A stretch of 64,000 bases of DNA from Nymphaea colorata (GCF_008831285.2 NC_045138.2:33017934-33081933); one strand, 5' to 3'; shown: positions 46,906 to 58,580, counted from the first letter of the stretch. Program-made: numbers and translations. Notes: a model not told the origin generated them from the sequence alone.

Positions 46906-48600
46906 CCTGCGGCGTAATGTGACGACATCCTGAATAATATATATTCGATGGAACTTTGTTGGAAGATACGGCTTCAATGTTTTGTTCGGTGCCTGTATCC
47001 ATGTTATACAATGCACATGGTCGAGCACATGTAGTGTTGGGACAACGCTCGTCGCTGTACATTTTCATGGTTTGACAGTGGGAAAGAGAAACTTTTTAAG
47101 CTTCATGGTTGAAGGGGAGGAAGGGAGGGGAGGGAAAAAGATTTCTAGTGCACCATGGCAGACAGTTTAGGACTCCAATTGTTAAAAGTGAAGGCATCCA
47201 GCTTCAATAGAACCCATAAATACATACATTGAATAAGATAGACGAGTAGGTGGATCAAATCCCGCTTGAAAGGTAGACGAAATTATTACAAGAAGAAGAA
47301 GATAAGTTAAAGTTGCTACCCTTTTTCTATTGCATTACTGTGGGCTCGCTTCCGCTACTGCTACCCGACGAAAGAGACTCTTGAACATAAAATATTGAAT
47401 TCCCGACGTATTCAAGGACAAGCAATCTTCACATTCTGCAGTTGGACTGTGCTCGAGGTGCATTCAGACTTGCGTTGAGTTCGAATAACACCGTCACAGA
47501 AATAATCTTCTGTGTATGCTTTCGTTTTAAGTGTTTTCAAATCTCCAGAGGTCTTTAATTTGTAAGTCAACTAGCTCTTCAGGGCTAATTGTATTGAGGC
47601 AGAGTCAAAAAAATAAAATTTTTATTAGAAAGACAAATTTTAACAGGAGTAAAAAAAAATTTATACATTAAAGTGAAAATTTGCCAAGGCCCCTACCGCC
47701 CCACTTTTGGCTCTGCCCTGAACTGTACTGTACCCTTTTACAGTGGGTGTTTGGCTGACACCCTCAAAATTTTGATTTTGCGACATCCAAACACCCTCAT
47801 AATATTTACAACTTTTTTGTTTTACCTTCCTTTTGTTTTATATTTTTCTCTCCTTTTGTTCTTTAATTTTTTTTCTCCATCGGCTTAGGCTTTATGAAAT
47901 CCACGGGCCTCGGGCTATAGGGTTCTCCCCATATACCCAACCATCGTATCTCATACATAGGCCGGCAATTCTGCCGATTCAAGCCAACCTCTCTAAAAAC
48001 TGGGCAACAACACAAAAAAACAGTAGTTTTTCAAAAGTATTCCAAAACTGTGTGCTAAAAAAGAAATCACCTGCTTTTTCTATTCTATCAAGATTAAAAT
48101 CTACACCTATCAGGTTCAGTTTCGCTCTCTTTTCCGAGATTTTTCAGGAAACCCCGGATTTCACCTGGAATCAGATCACCAAGGAAAAACTTCTCACACA
48201 ACATCAACCCTCCAACTTTCCCAGGGCAGCAGTGGACTTGTTATATGTACTGTTCCAAGGATCTAAACATAGTCTGGTTTTCTAAAACCGGGAGTTGTTG
48301 GCAGCAGTGGTTTTCCTGTTTAAGGCATCGGTGCTGTACAACGTGCCCCAAACTGTGGAATTATTAAAAACAGCACAAAAGTGACGAGTGGGGGAAAGAC
48401 TCTTTCTCCCTTCTGCGACTGCGACCGACCTACCCTTCCTTCTTGTCCCTCTCCTAAAGCATAAGTGACGACATCCTGAATAATAAATATTTGTCAGTTG
48501 GAATATGCTACGAAGATACGCTTTAGGATCTTTACGTATAATGCTTTGTGTCCGTATGTATTGATGTAGAACATATAGTTGAGCACCTGTGAAAATCTAA
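46906..48600. repeat. Duplicated WIP-promoter neighbourhood with a lost gene
   Basis: 46914-47045 continues the pre-insertion flank (GTGACGACATCCTGAATAAT) and matches 48465-48600, while 48270-48390 matches the flank on the other side of the hAT (43450-43560). The two segments together are a duplicate of the WIP copy 3 upstream region. In the 48-kb copy the promoter module (48275-48318: GGTTTTCTAAAACCG and CAGCAGTGG) survives, but no WIP coding sequence follows, so one gene was deleted. Confidence 0.7.
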
Positions 48601-50150
48601 ACTCCTCCATTGCATGTGTTGAACTACACACCTTAGTATGTAATCCGTAAAATAAAGCAAAACAACATTCCAAATGCCTTAACACCAAAATCGCTCTCAA
48701 AAGCAAAGAGATTCATACTTTGATGTAAAAAAGAAAAACATTTGTAAAAAGCATTTGGATGGCAGCTCAAAATCAAGTTTTATCGGTTTTAAGAGGCAAA
48801 ATCGAATTTTAACTAGAAAACCAGGTTGAGAGCGTGTTTGAATGACATAGATGCAGACTGATTTAATCGAAGAAAGTGAATTAACAGGTTATATTCACAT
48901 AAAACATATTACATAAGCGTAATAAAAACACAAAAAACCATTTTTTTGAAAATTCATTAAATATGTATATATCGATCAATGGAAAACAAAGGGAAAAAGT
49001 CCAAGAAGCACGTAATTCCAAGTCTTCCACCGCCATCAAAATTTTACCGTAACGCTATCTTTCGGGTCCTAGAACCGCAAAAAATTGTACACCCCACTTT
49101 TCTTTTTGCAGAACTAACTGTGGGCTTACTTTCCTCACCGCTTAAAACGGATTCAGATGCCTCTACACCCGAGAAGTCTTCAAAGTTTTAATCTTCAAAT
49201 GTAGATTAGTGAATTCCTTTTTAATTTTTAATTCATTCACCCTTCCGGCCTTCGCTCTTTACGAGCCTTCTTACGTTGCATTTGTTCAACCTCAAATTTT
49301 GTTTCACCTTATATTCATCACGGACCTCCTCTAAATCCAAATATCAAAACTGAGGATCTCTCAAAACTAACCATTTTATGCACGTTTGAACATAAGATCC
49401 GAGGCTACCAAATACATCCGTAATGACTCATTAAAGACTTACTTTTATGGATTTCATATTAGGTGTCCTGATTGAAATATCGTTTGCATGCTTTATGTCG
49501 CAAAATCTGATGTCGTGTCGTATGAAATAGATTTTCTGCGATATTGTAGAAGATATCTTAAATCTCATAACAACGACCGTAGAAATCATGCCTTATTCAC
49601 AAACTAACGGTGGAAAAAGTGCCTGTGACAGATTTTTTCTTTTCTTCTAGCTGTTGGCCTCCGATCATCCATCCCAATCTCAAGCCAATGCAAGAAAGAT
49701 ATAGAGAGAGACCTTTCTCGTTTCGAACAGTGTTTATAGTAAGAATAACGCTTATGAGAATCGGACAGGAGATGCATTTCATATTGTGCCCCTGTCCAAC
49801 AGGCTATACCTTGAAAGATTGGACACTATACTATGCCTCTTAAGAGAGATACACAGGAATAACGCTCATGGAATTCGAACTGGGGACATGTCTCATCTTA
49901 TCATCCATACCCTTTAAGAGAGACAGAGAGAGAGAGACGCAGTAATAACAATCACACCAATTGAATCGAACAGAAGACGAAAGAAAAATCGCAAGAAGAA
50001 ACGGTTGGCAATCTCAGTTTAATTGAATGCCAACATCTGTGGTCGATCGCAAAGGGTAACGAAATCCAGCAGTAAACCAAAAAAAAAAAAAGTTGACGCC
50101 CCTGACTCACCAATTATGGCGTACAATGGAGAATATATTTTTCCGATGAT
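48600..50150. other. Intergenic; possible SINE-like sequence near 49.6-49.9 kb
   Basis: No gene. On the minus strand near 49870 the sequence GTTCGAATTCC resembles a Pol III B box; no matching A box or tail could be confirmed. Confidence 0.35.
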
Positions 50151-50153
50151 TGT

Positions 50154-50408
50154 CTACTGGGGACCCCAGCATATCAAATGGTAGACCTTCTCCGCCTTCT
50201 CCGCTTCTCTCCTTTTCTGATCCTCCGGCGTCGCCCTCTTGGCAGCGCCCGAGAACCGCCTCATTTGGTTGCGGGCGCTCCCTTCCCTCTTGCCCGCCGG
50301 CTGCAGATTCTTGAACCCGCCGTCGATCTTGGCGCCCTGGTCCTTGACATATTGGAAGGCCCTTGCCCCCGCGTTCGCATAGATCCTGCTCATGTACCTC
50401 AAACTCAT
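50154..50408 (-). CDS. Wound-induced polypeptide (DUF3774/WIP), copy 4, 84 aa, ends WGPQ
   Basis: Closest relative of copy 3: MSLRYMSRIYANAGARAFQY, VKDQGAKIDGGFKNLQP and NQMRRFSGAA, then a basic/acidic helix EDQKRREAEKAEK and VYHLICWGPQ. The start codon was set by alignment with copy 3; an in-frame ATG 69 bp upstream was rejected. The last residue is Gln (CAG) instead of the family's Asn (AAT/AAC), a change not explained by a single base substitution from AAT or AAC. A TATAAATC on the minus strand lies at about 50492-50499, 85 bp upstream, and the promoter module is at 50540-50596. Single exon, intact. Confidence 0.92.
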   Translation of the reverse strand: MSLRYMSRIYANAGARAFQYVKDQGAKIDGGFKNLQPAGKREGSARNQMRRFSGAAKRATPEDQKRREAEKAEKVYHLICWGPQ

Positions 50409-50539
50409 TCTCGATTCGATGCAATACTTTGAATCTGAAAACAAAAGGTCGTTCTGCTTCCTCCTGAGGCAGAACAAGCCACAGACTCTTTGATTTATAA
50501 GGGGGAGCCTTCAAAGAAGAAGATTCCCTGCGAGATCCC

Positions 50540-50596
50540 GGTTTTCCTGAAATCTGTGGCTTTCGGATCGCGGGGATCTTTGCTGCAGTGGTTTTA
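50540..50596. promoter_or_regulatory. WIP promoter module, copy 4
   Basis: Plus strand: GGTTTTCCTGAAATC, a spacer, then GCTGCAGTGGTTTT, at 130-190 bp upstream of the start. Same order and orientation as at 43454-43498. Confidence 0.5.
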
Positions 50597-50829
50597 ATTT
50601 TTCTTTCTTCCGTTCAACGCGAGAACCAGAAAGTTGGACAACCTGGACCTTGTCCCGTATGGCGCAGAAGCCCACGGGCGGGCTCCATGAAATGAAATAT
50701 GTGGAAACCACCGCCAACCATTCTTGACGGTTCACCGCCATGCTTGCTTCCTCCTCGTCTTTACTTCGCGTCATTACCAATTTGTTTCCGCCATTATTAA
50801 GTCTGGAACCACCCTGCTGGCTACGCACA

Positions 50830-52440
50830 TTGCATTCAACTTTGTCATAATACTTGCATACAATTTTACTTAGAATCGCCTTTAAACATTTCTAAGTTTT
50901 TGTCCTTTACATGGTAAAAAATTTATACATTCTCATCTAAATTTTAAGAAATTTAAAAATTGAGATTTTTTTTTGCTTTTGAGCATACCGTTCGCCCATG
51001 GTTTTGGAGACATTTTTATATTTTATTTAATAAAGTCAAAGCAACCAAATAACGATTTGTACATTTAAGGGCGAATGACACTAATTTGAAGAATGTCCAA
51101 CATTAGTTAAAACAACAAAAATGTAATTTAGTGATCAAGAAAAACTACAAAAGATTGCATGCTATGCCAATTGACGTATTGCTAGTTCAACCTTTTATTT
51201 GATGGTTTTAGTGAAAAGTGAGACTTATTCTAAGAACAAAAGACAAATGGCCGTATTTTTAAAAATTATAAGTGAAGTTAAGCACGAAAACAGAACATTA
51301 AGCATTAGTTATTTATAAATACAACACTAATTAGTTAACAGAAGATCACATTTAATCCCTAATAATTACTATATTGTGTCCTCCTTTTTAGAACCATTAA
51401 ACGTGTTCTCTACCCTTGTTTTAGAACATTAATTTGTTGTGCATTTTGGAGTTATATTCTTTTTACAGTTAATTAATTTGGTCAATGATAGAAACATTTT
51501 TTTTTTAACTGTTGGAGACCGTTTACATGGACAGAGCATTTTGCTGCTGGTTAGATATTCACCAGGGCAGAAACTTGGCTTTGATTCCCAAAAATCTTGG
51601 CAGTCCGCGTGCCTTTCGCTCTTTAATCACGTGGCTTCCTCAAGTTTATGCTTTTATTTTAAGTACTGATTTGCCTAGGTTTCCAAGTAAATTTGAACTC
51701 CCTTCTTATAGGCTCATTCAGATGTCACCTTCCTCTTAATTCTTCATACGTTGCGTCATAGAGAGTGGATTGTGCGTAACGTTATTTGGGGAAGCAACTA
51801 TTTTCCAGTTCAATTCAAAGTTTTCCTTTCGTATGATTTTCCCATTTTCCGGCTGATTTAACACTGATTTGGGGAAGCAACTTTCTCATTCATATCCCAA
51901 AAACAAAAAATTTTGATCACAAAGAGGTAAATTTCATGAATTGGTAATAATCAATTAAATGTCATATTGATAAGCAGCTATTCAATATAAGATTTTCAGC
52001 ATTTTTTTCTGATTCTAAGAAAGAAATCTAAATGTAAATGGATCGTGTAATCCCCATCTAATATGGTTCTCTATCAGCGTCGATCTTAAGGCACTGACCT
52101 CCGATACTGTAGTTGGTTCAGTAAGTCCTCTGTAATTTTAGACGGTGAGACCAACTCGTCTCCCCGCATTGTCTGGACTCCCCGTCTAATTTTTCCAGCT
52201 AGAAAGAAATTTAGACCTTTTAAAGTGTCCGTGTTATGGAAGGGAGACGTTATCATTATCTCTCGGTCGCAATTTTTTTGGAAGCTGATAAAGAGATAAT
52301 AGCTGGTTTGAGGATGTTACGAGATTTTCTTGCCCATTATCCTGCTGCCTAGATGTTCCACGAGAACTTTCATTTTGTCTCGCTTGATCTAACTAGTTGT
52401 AATCTCTTTATTATAATGGTGGTACACCATGGACGCCATG
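50830..52440. other. AT-rich intergenic
   Basis: Nothing recognised. Overlapping plus-strand frames at 51439-51739 have no known motif. Confidence 0.45.
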
Positions 52441-52590
52441 AATGAATCATCTAGCTCTTCTCCTTTGCCGCGGACTCAGGCACCAAATGCCTAACCACGT
52501 AACACTCATTGTGTCCAGTTTCTTTTTTCTCTCTACCTCCTTTCTGACAGAAAGGCCACCGAATGATCGAAGGAAGTCGCGTTTGCAGAT

Positions 52591-52615
52591 GGCAGCCGCT
52601 GGTATTTTTCCAAAC
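52591..52615. promoter_or_regulatory. Weak WIP module-like sequence upstream of copy 5
   Basis: GGCAGCCGCTGG is followed by TATTTTTCCAAAC, 140-160 bp before the WIP copy 5 start. It resembles the module only partially and may be chance. Confidence 0.2.
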
Positions 52616-52752
52616 TGTGTACGACGGGAAGGTCCAAAACCGAGTCCGCTGTCCCCGTTCCGCCACCATCGTCTCCAAAACCCAAGTAGCAAGAGGAGAG
52701 AAAGGTGAACGGGTCAATCTCCAGCAAGGAGGTCGCAGAGTGAGCGAGAGAG

Positions 52753-53016
52753 ATGAGTTACATGAAGGGGTCAAGCATGAGTGAGGGTGTGACAGCGGCC
52801 ATGGAGAGCCTCAAGGAGCAAGGGACAGTGATGGGCGCCGCTCTGAGGATGCTGCATCGGTGCGTGTGGAGGGAGACTGCAGGAACCTCGTCTGTACAGG
52901 CCACGAGGATGGTTTCCTCCATAGAGTCTTGCTCCCCACTCTGGAGGAAGAGGTGGAAGGCCGAGGAGGTGTCCCTCAGGAAGATTGTTCATGTTGGTTG
53001 TTGGGGTCCAAATTGA
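52753..53016 (+). CDS. Wound-induced polypeptide (DUF3774/WIP), copy 5, 87 aa
   Basis: Single exon. It starts MSYMKGSSMSEGVTAAMESL and continues KEQGTVMGAALRMLHRCVWR, which aligns with the EGMKDQG segment of copies 6 and 7. The C-terminus is EEVSLRKIVHVGCWGPN: SLRK is kept, but the usual VMYLSC has become IVHVGC. The frame includes several Trp and Arg residues in the 60-70 region. It lies head to head with copy 4 (divergent, 2.3 kb apart) and converges with copy 6, 1.2 kb away. The adjacent minus-strand frames are shadows. Confidence 0.88.
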   Translation: MSYMKGSSMSEGVTAAMESLKEQGTVMGAALRMLHRCVWRETAGTSSVQATRMVSSIESCSPLWRKRWKAEEVSLRKIVHVGCWGPN

Positions 53017-54235
53017 GCATTGAGCATTTCCATCGATGAGCGGAAAGACTACCACCAACTATGAATCGATTCACAACTTTCTGACCTCTAGTCTTCTTTT
53101 CTTTTCTATTGGAGTTACTGTAGATTCTGACTAAATCCTTTGCGAGGGATAGACCTTCGTCTTTTTATATGAATTCTCAATGAACTGTGTATACAATTAA
53201 GAATTGCTTATAATGCAAAAAATGGACTTCAATTTCCATTGTTCTGATTACTAGCTAATGTTTGTGTGATACGGGTTTGGAAACAAACATGAAAGTTTTA
53301 GGTTTCTTGGATAAATTCATGCAGTTGAGGCAGAATACATCATACTTTTTACAGTACTGTGGGAAACCGGTGGCCTTGGCCTTTGTTTGCAACCGCCTCG
53401 CTGATAAACGGAAGTTAACGAACGCTTTTGACAAAAAAAGAAGAGAGAGGAGAAACTTGCGGTTGAAAATCCCCCTTTACGGCAAAATGAATGAGAAAAT
53501 CTCCAGCCGATTTCTAGGACCCCATTTCAGATTTTGTCAAGAGGCTGAGAACCAAGGATCTTGCCTTGTGTGTTTTCATTCTCGCATTCCACACATTTTC
53601 CAGTCTCTACTTCTAAGAGATGCTGTATATATAATATAACTCGAAATCTATGACCGTTTGGAATTTTACAAAATTTTATTTACTCCCCAGCTGATATGGT
53701 GGCTTAATTTGGTAGGAAGAGGAATCACAGAAAATAGTGCTCTTCCCCTGTACATTGTTCTAGAGATTATAATGCTGCGCATTCTGCAGAACTAGGACAT
53801 ATAGCAGCATGTGGCTAATAGCAGAAAACCACTCTCTTCGTTGATGGGGATCTAGAATAGGGGAGAAATTGCTGATGAACTAATCTACTTTACAATGGAG
53901 AGAATTGGGAAGGAAAGTTGGACGGGAAGCAGGAAAGTAAAAGGTAGTGCAAGGCAAGGATAATTGGGATGTTTATTTTCTCCGAAGCCCCAAGACAGGC
54001 TCGCAATAGCGAATATTCATCAAAGCACTCGAAGAATTTGAGATGGAAAGAAACTGTATTGAGATGTACATCTGTTTACACTAATTACAGAAATTCCCAG
54101 GACAAGTTTGCAAGGGAATTCTTTGTGAAGAGATCATCGAGACAGTCGGACGTGCTACCCCTCATTCTCCATATATGTGAAAGCATCGAATAGATGATCT
54201 GCTTTCCTCACCTTCACCCTCCTTTTCTTGTTCAC
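53017..54235. other. Intergenic between convergent WIP copies 5 and 6
   Basis: Contains an isolated module-like GGGAAACCGGTGGCC at about 53370-53384, with no WIP gene next to it. A frame at 53262-53639 has no known motif. Confidence 0.45.
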
Positions 54236-54508
54236 TCAATTGGGTCCCCAACAGCTCAAATACATTACTTTTCTTAATGACTCGTCAGCTTCTTTGCTTC
54301 TATCTTCTCCCATCCTCTGCATTGAAGTAGAGGAATTGATCCCGGAAGACGAGGCCCTGATTGCTTGCAGAGAGGAACCATGGTTCCGCCTCCTTGCGTT
54401 TTGATCCAATGCCCTCACCACCGAACTGAATCTGATTCCTTGGTCCTTCATTCCTTCAACTGCTGCAACTGCACCAGCCCTTATCATCGCTCTGTTCATG
54501 TAACTCAT
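54236..54508 (-). CDS. Wound-induced polypeptide (DUF3774/WIP), copy 6, 90 aa
   Basis: Most canonical member. MSYMNRAMIRAGAVAAVEGM (1-20), KDQGIRFSSVVRALDQNARR (21-40), a Ser-rich middle, then EDRSKEADESLRKVMYL and SCWGPN (CWGPN at 86-90). The start was chosen at the MSYMNR ATG (54508); the upstream in-frame ATG at 54556 adds a basic tail not found in relatives. The promoter module (54689-54722) contains the palindrome GGTTTTCTGGAAAACC. Single exon and intact; convergent with copy 5. Confidence 0.95.
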   Translation of the reverse strand: MSYMNRAMIRAGAVAAVEGMKDQGIRFSSVVRALDQNARRRNHGSSLQAIRASSSGINSSTSMQRMGEDRSKEADESLRKVMYLSCWGPN

Positions 54509-54688
54509 TGTTTTCCGTTTTTTCTTCTCTCTCACGCTCTGTAAGCACACAGGCAAAGAGAAATGTCCCTGATGGTCCGTTCGGATCTCAAGAGTTTTAG
54601 AAGATCACAGCTTGTTGATTTGGGAAGGAAATCAGTGTACTTGTACATAGAGTGCCAGGATGAGATGAGGATGGTAATTGAAGGCTTT

Positions 54689-54722
54689 CCACTGGCGGCT
54701 AATGGTTTTCTGGAAAACCAGG
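54689..54722. promoter_or_regulatory. WIP promoter module, copy 6
   Basis: Minus strand, in gene direction: GGTTTTCCAGAAAACC, then TTAGCCGC and CAGTGG. It aligns with GGTTTTTTCGAAACCGCTG, then CAGCAGTGG, upstream of copy 7. It lies about 180-215 bp upstream of the start. Confidence 0.6.
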
Positions 54723-54779
54723 TTCTGCCTCGAAATACCAGTGGCTATCGTGTCCTTTTTCCCCTGCAAAGTTGAAGCT

Positions 54780-57700
54780 CTGTACCTTTCTCTTCCCATG
54801 GTTTTGGTGTGAGATGATTGCGACTTCTAACTCTATTCCAGCCAAGTTTTGGAATCGTCCCCAGCTGGTCGTTCGTACTTCCTCTCTTTCTCCTGAGGAT
54901 CGTCACTGTGGAAAATCTATTTAATTTTCCTGTGCCTACCTCCTCCTGTTCACGGAGTCCAGGGTATGGCCATTTTTTAGATTACTTTATAATTTCTTTC
55001 TTAATTTCTTTCTCTCTTCTTTTTATTCCTCTTATCCGCTTGAATCTCTTCACCTATTCTGTCAACTAATCGAGGTAGCCATGTAATGTTATGCTTCCTG
55101 TCCTGTGCCATCCTAACAGCTTGTTAGGAGGCCATGATGATGATGGGAAGTTATTATATGATGTTCTGCTATTACCTTTCTCTGGCTTAGCTTAAAAACA
55201 CAGAGTTTCGTTCCATGTTCCATAAGCCAAGTTTTTAGCTATTAGTGCAGTTGTTCTTAGTTTTCTGTTGGAAAGATCAGGTTTTCATCACCTTCCTGTT
55301 AATCGGGGCCTGATTTGGGTGGTCTAGGAGCACGAGGATATTAGCATAAGGTCTTCAAGTTGCCGAGTTTAGCTTCGACTATCTTGTTTAAAAAAGATCA
55401 CATTTAGTTTGCAGTCGAACTTGAGCTCTACAGTTGTAAAAGTTCAGTCTCGAGACAGCTCACGCTTATGCTCACTTACAAGCAAAACACATTGCATTGT
55501 TCTAATAAAGAAAGAACAAATGGTATGCGAGCTTTAAAGCTGTTGCTTACAAGCCAAACGCTGCCAGCCACATATTCTACGTGAAATATGCAGCAAATTC
55601 GGTCGTTTATATATAATATATATTATAATTGCATACTCCTGTTTTTCTATTAACAAGCGACCCTTAAAAAAATCGGACAACTAAATGGTCCTTGGTTCTG
55701 AAAGCGAAACTTCACGTGAGGCCCAAACATTACGGAAAGACTTAGCTGCGGAGAGGCAGGCATTATCCGGAGCCTTCGCTGCAACCCGCTTCACAACTTC
55801 TCTATTCCCCGAGCATTTTTTAGGCCAAAACGAGCAGAGACACGACCCATTGATCTTATTTTCTGAACCAAGCGTTTCATGGCATGCTACCCAAGATTCA
55901 AATTGGAAGGTGCATCTGTTAAGCACACCTTCCGTGGAACCAACTCCCAAGATAAGAACAGACTCGATACGCAAGTTGGGCATGATCCCTGTGTGCAGCA
56001 TTAGCTTTAAATTTTAGCTGCACATGGAACCTGATTGCTTTGGAGATGAAGGAATTATCTTTCTGTAAAAATGAGTCTAGACTTCAGTTGAACATTTTTG
56101 TCTGCCCATAGAACTTGACCGGCTTGTCTGATTCCCGGCCCCGGCCAATTTATCTTTGTACTCATTCACCATAAATTCTTTGGATTTGTAACGAGGCATC
56201 TTCTGCAAGACAAATAATCAGGACATTCAAAAGCTGAATGCAGCTCATATCAAGGGAGAGATCCAATGGATCCCCAAGCTCACCTTATCATGGCGGGTCC
56301 TAGCGATGCTGGTGATGATAACTACCACTTTTTGGTTGCGGAAAGTAGCAGTCAGAGACTGAGGCAAAAGAAACGCCGATGGCTGCAAATGGGTGGCCAA
56401 GGTTTCGAGCCAAGGCGGTTTCGCAATACGTGAGGCTCCCCCAGCCGTGCGCTGCTTTGTTTTATTTTTTTTTTATTCTTCAAAATGGCCAAGGTCTTAA
56501 ACGTGGATGGCGACTAGGCGACACACTTTATTTACCTGCATCGTGTTCTCGTTTTTGACTTGGCATTTGATGAATTACATGTTATTTTAAATTGCACCAA
56601 GATAAGAAATCCGCAGCTTACATACAGCATATGTCACAATTAAACTGCAGTATTAAAGATCTTGAAAAATCTTCAAACATTTTCAAAGCACACGGTTCCC
56701 TACTACCTGTGGTCTTACTTAATAATCTTTTTGAAGTACGATAGACATGAAATATGAAAGATGTCACAGATCTACTGAACATTGGGATCAATTCGGGTTT
56801 GAGTTGGGTTGTCATAAACTATAATCACATAAACATATGGGCGATAGAGAATTAACACATTAATGAAGCAAAACACTAGCTAGTTTTCTTGTTAAATTGA
56901 ATTGTTCAGGTAATTGTTTTGAGTAGTAAAAGATATGCGGATCAAATAACATGCGTCCTGACCCAAAAGAGTAAAACCAATTTTTGTGGTTGTCGAGATG
57001 GCCTTGACATCTTCGCCTTGGGCTCATGTCACCGCGTGCATTCGTAATCATTGGGCTACAGGTAACTGTGGACCTGACCGAACCATCAGCTTCAAGGTGG
57101 TGAACATATAATACGTCAGACGACAGATCGGACGATGATATCATGCAGTCAATCAGGCTTTACTGTAGGAAAGAGAACGGCCAAGATTTTTTTAATGATG
57201 AGATGGCGTTTCCTTTATGTTCATCCTAGGAACGAAGTGATAAGCATGTAGTACAAGGCCACATGCGGATGCATTCTTCACCTTCTTCCATTTCTGCCTC
57301 ACGTTTCAATCAGATTAAGTAAGTTGTTAACAGATATTCCCAAAATTGGTAATATTGGTTTCCTGCAGTTTTAACTTTTTTTTTTTCTTGTATTTTGAAA
57401 TGCACTACGTTTTCGAAAGCTTGTTGAAACAATATTGAAATCACATCTGATTTATTCTTGTTAAGACGTTTCTTGAAGTGGGAACTGACAAAGACTTTCT
57501 TATGTCTAATCTGAGAACAAAAAGTTTTGTAATTTGTAAAACAATAAAATGTCAAAATGAGAAATGTGGTTTGAAAGACAATAGGCAGATTTTCGTAGCT
57601 TTGACAAATGTAAAAAAAATTCCAAAACACCAGAAAACTCTTGTTTGTCTGTTAAGCTCAAAGATTTTTGTTTAACTTTTTGTAGATGAAAGATTTACAA

Positions 57701-58405
57701 GTTAGTGCAGCATTCGGCATTACAACTATTCTAACCTTCGAGTGCTATATATAAAACTTCGAGCTAAACAAGTTCAGAAATACTACAATTCTGATCCGCT
57801 GCATGTTATATCTCTCTTTTTTTTAAAAAAAACAAACAAACAGATATTCCAACTTTGGAACCATGAAGCCTCGATCTAAGGAGAAGAGTTTCAGTTCTTT
57901 TAATTGGTTATCTAAAATTTTGACAAGAGGCCAAAGCAAGCAACACCTGCGTAGGTCTCTCCTGTGCCGGTGAGCTTGATATGAAGAGACACAAACGGAC
58001 AAAAATCTCTGCCTTTCCCCCTTTTCCCCGCCCGTGGATTTGGAGACGGGACCCCTTCATTAAGATTGCCATGAATCTCTCAGCTAGCCATCACATCCAA
58101 TCTCAGAATGAGCCTCTTCAAAGCTAACCAAAATCGCAATTTTCTAATGCCACCAATTATCAGGTTTTCCATTATGAACCAACCATTTGACTGGCAACTT
58201 TAGAGCAAAATGGTATTTCATACTGAAAACAATCTCGTCTTCTCTCCCGATTCTGATTCCGGAAATTCTTTACGTGTAAATTCCATGTCCTTTTGATTTT
58301 ATTGCGTTAAAAAGGATGCGTCGATGCCAGACATATGAAGTAGAAGTTGGTATTAGAAAAAGGAAGAGAAACAAGGACGGCGTTGGTATTTCCTTTTCTG
58401 GAGAG
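54780..58405. other. Intergenic with one long direct repeat
   Basis: Apart from the repeat at 56750-57615, nothing is recognised. Frames at 55685-56017 and 56860-57144 lack known motifs. Confidence 0.45.
56750..57615. repeat. Long direct repeat, copy 1
   Basis: Nearly identical to 63120-64000 over its whole length, starting at AAATATGAAAGATGTCACAG in both. Differences are scattered substitutions and small indels, including a 16-bp deletion in the second copy near 63395. No terminal TG/CA or coding domain was found, so its nature (duplication or transposon) is open. Confidence 0.85.
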
Positions 58406-58409
58406 AACT

Positions 58410-58495
58410 GGTTTTTTCGAAACCGCTGACTGCAGCAGTGGTGCAAAACCGTAGGCTGAAGTGAACCATATCCATTTCCCTGCCCTTATATATAA
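58410..58495 (+). promoter_or_regulatory. Promoter module and TATA box of WIP copy 7
   Basis: GGTTTTTTCGAAACCGCTG is followed by TGCAGCAGTGG and GCAAAACC (58410-58450). TATATATAA at 58487-58495 comes next, about 85 bp before the start codon at 58581. Confidence 0.65.
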
Positions 58496-58580
58496 CCATG
58501 TCCACTTTGCTTTCCATAATTTTAACTCAAACCTTCTTGAGAATCTTTCATCTTCAAGTCTTCTGCACAGAGAGAGTACA

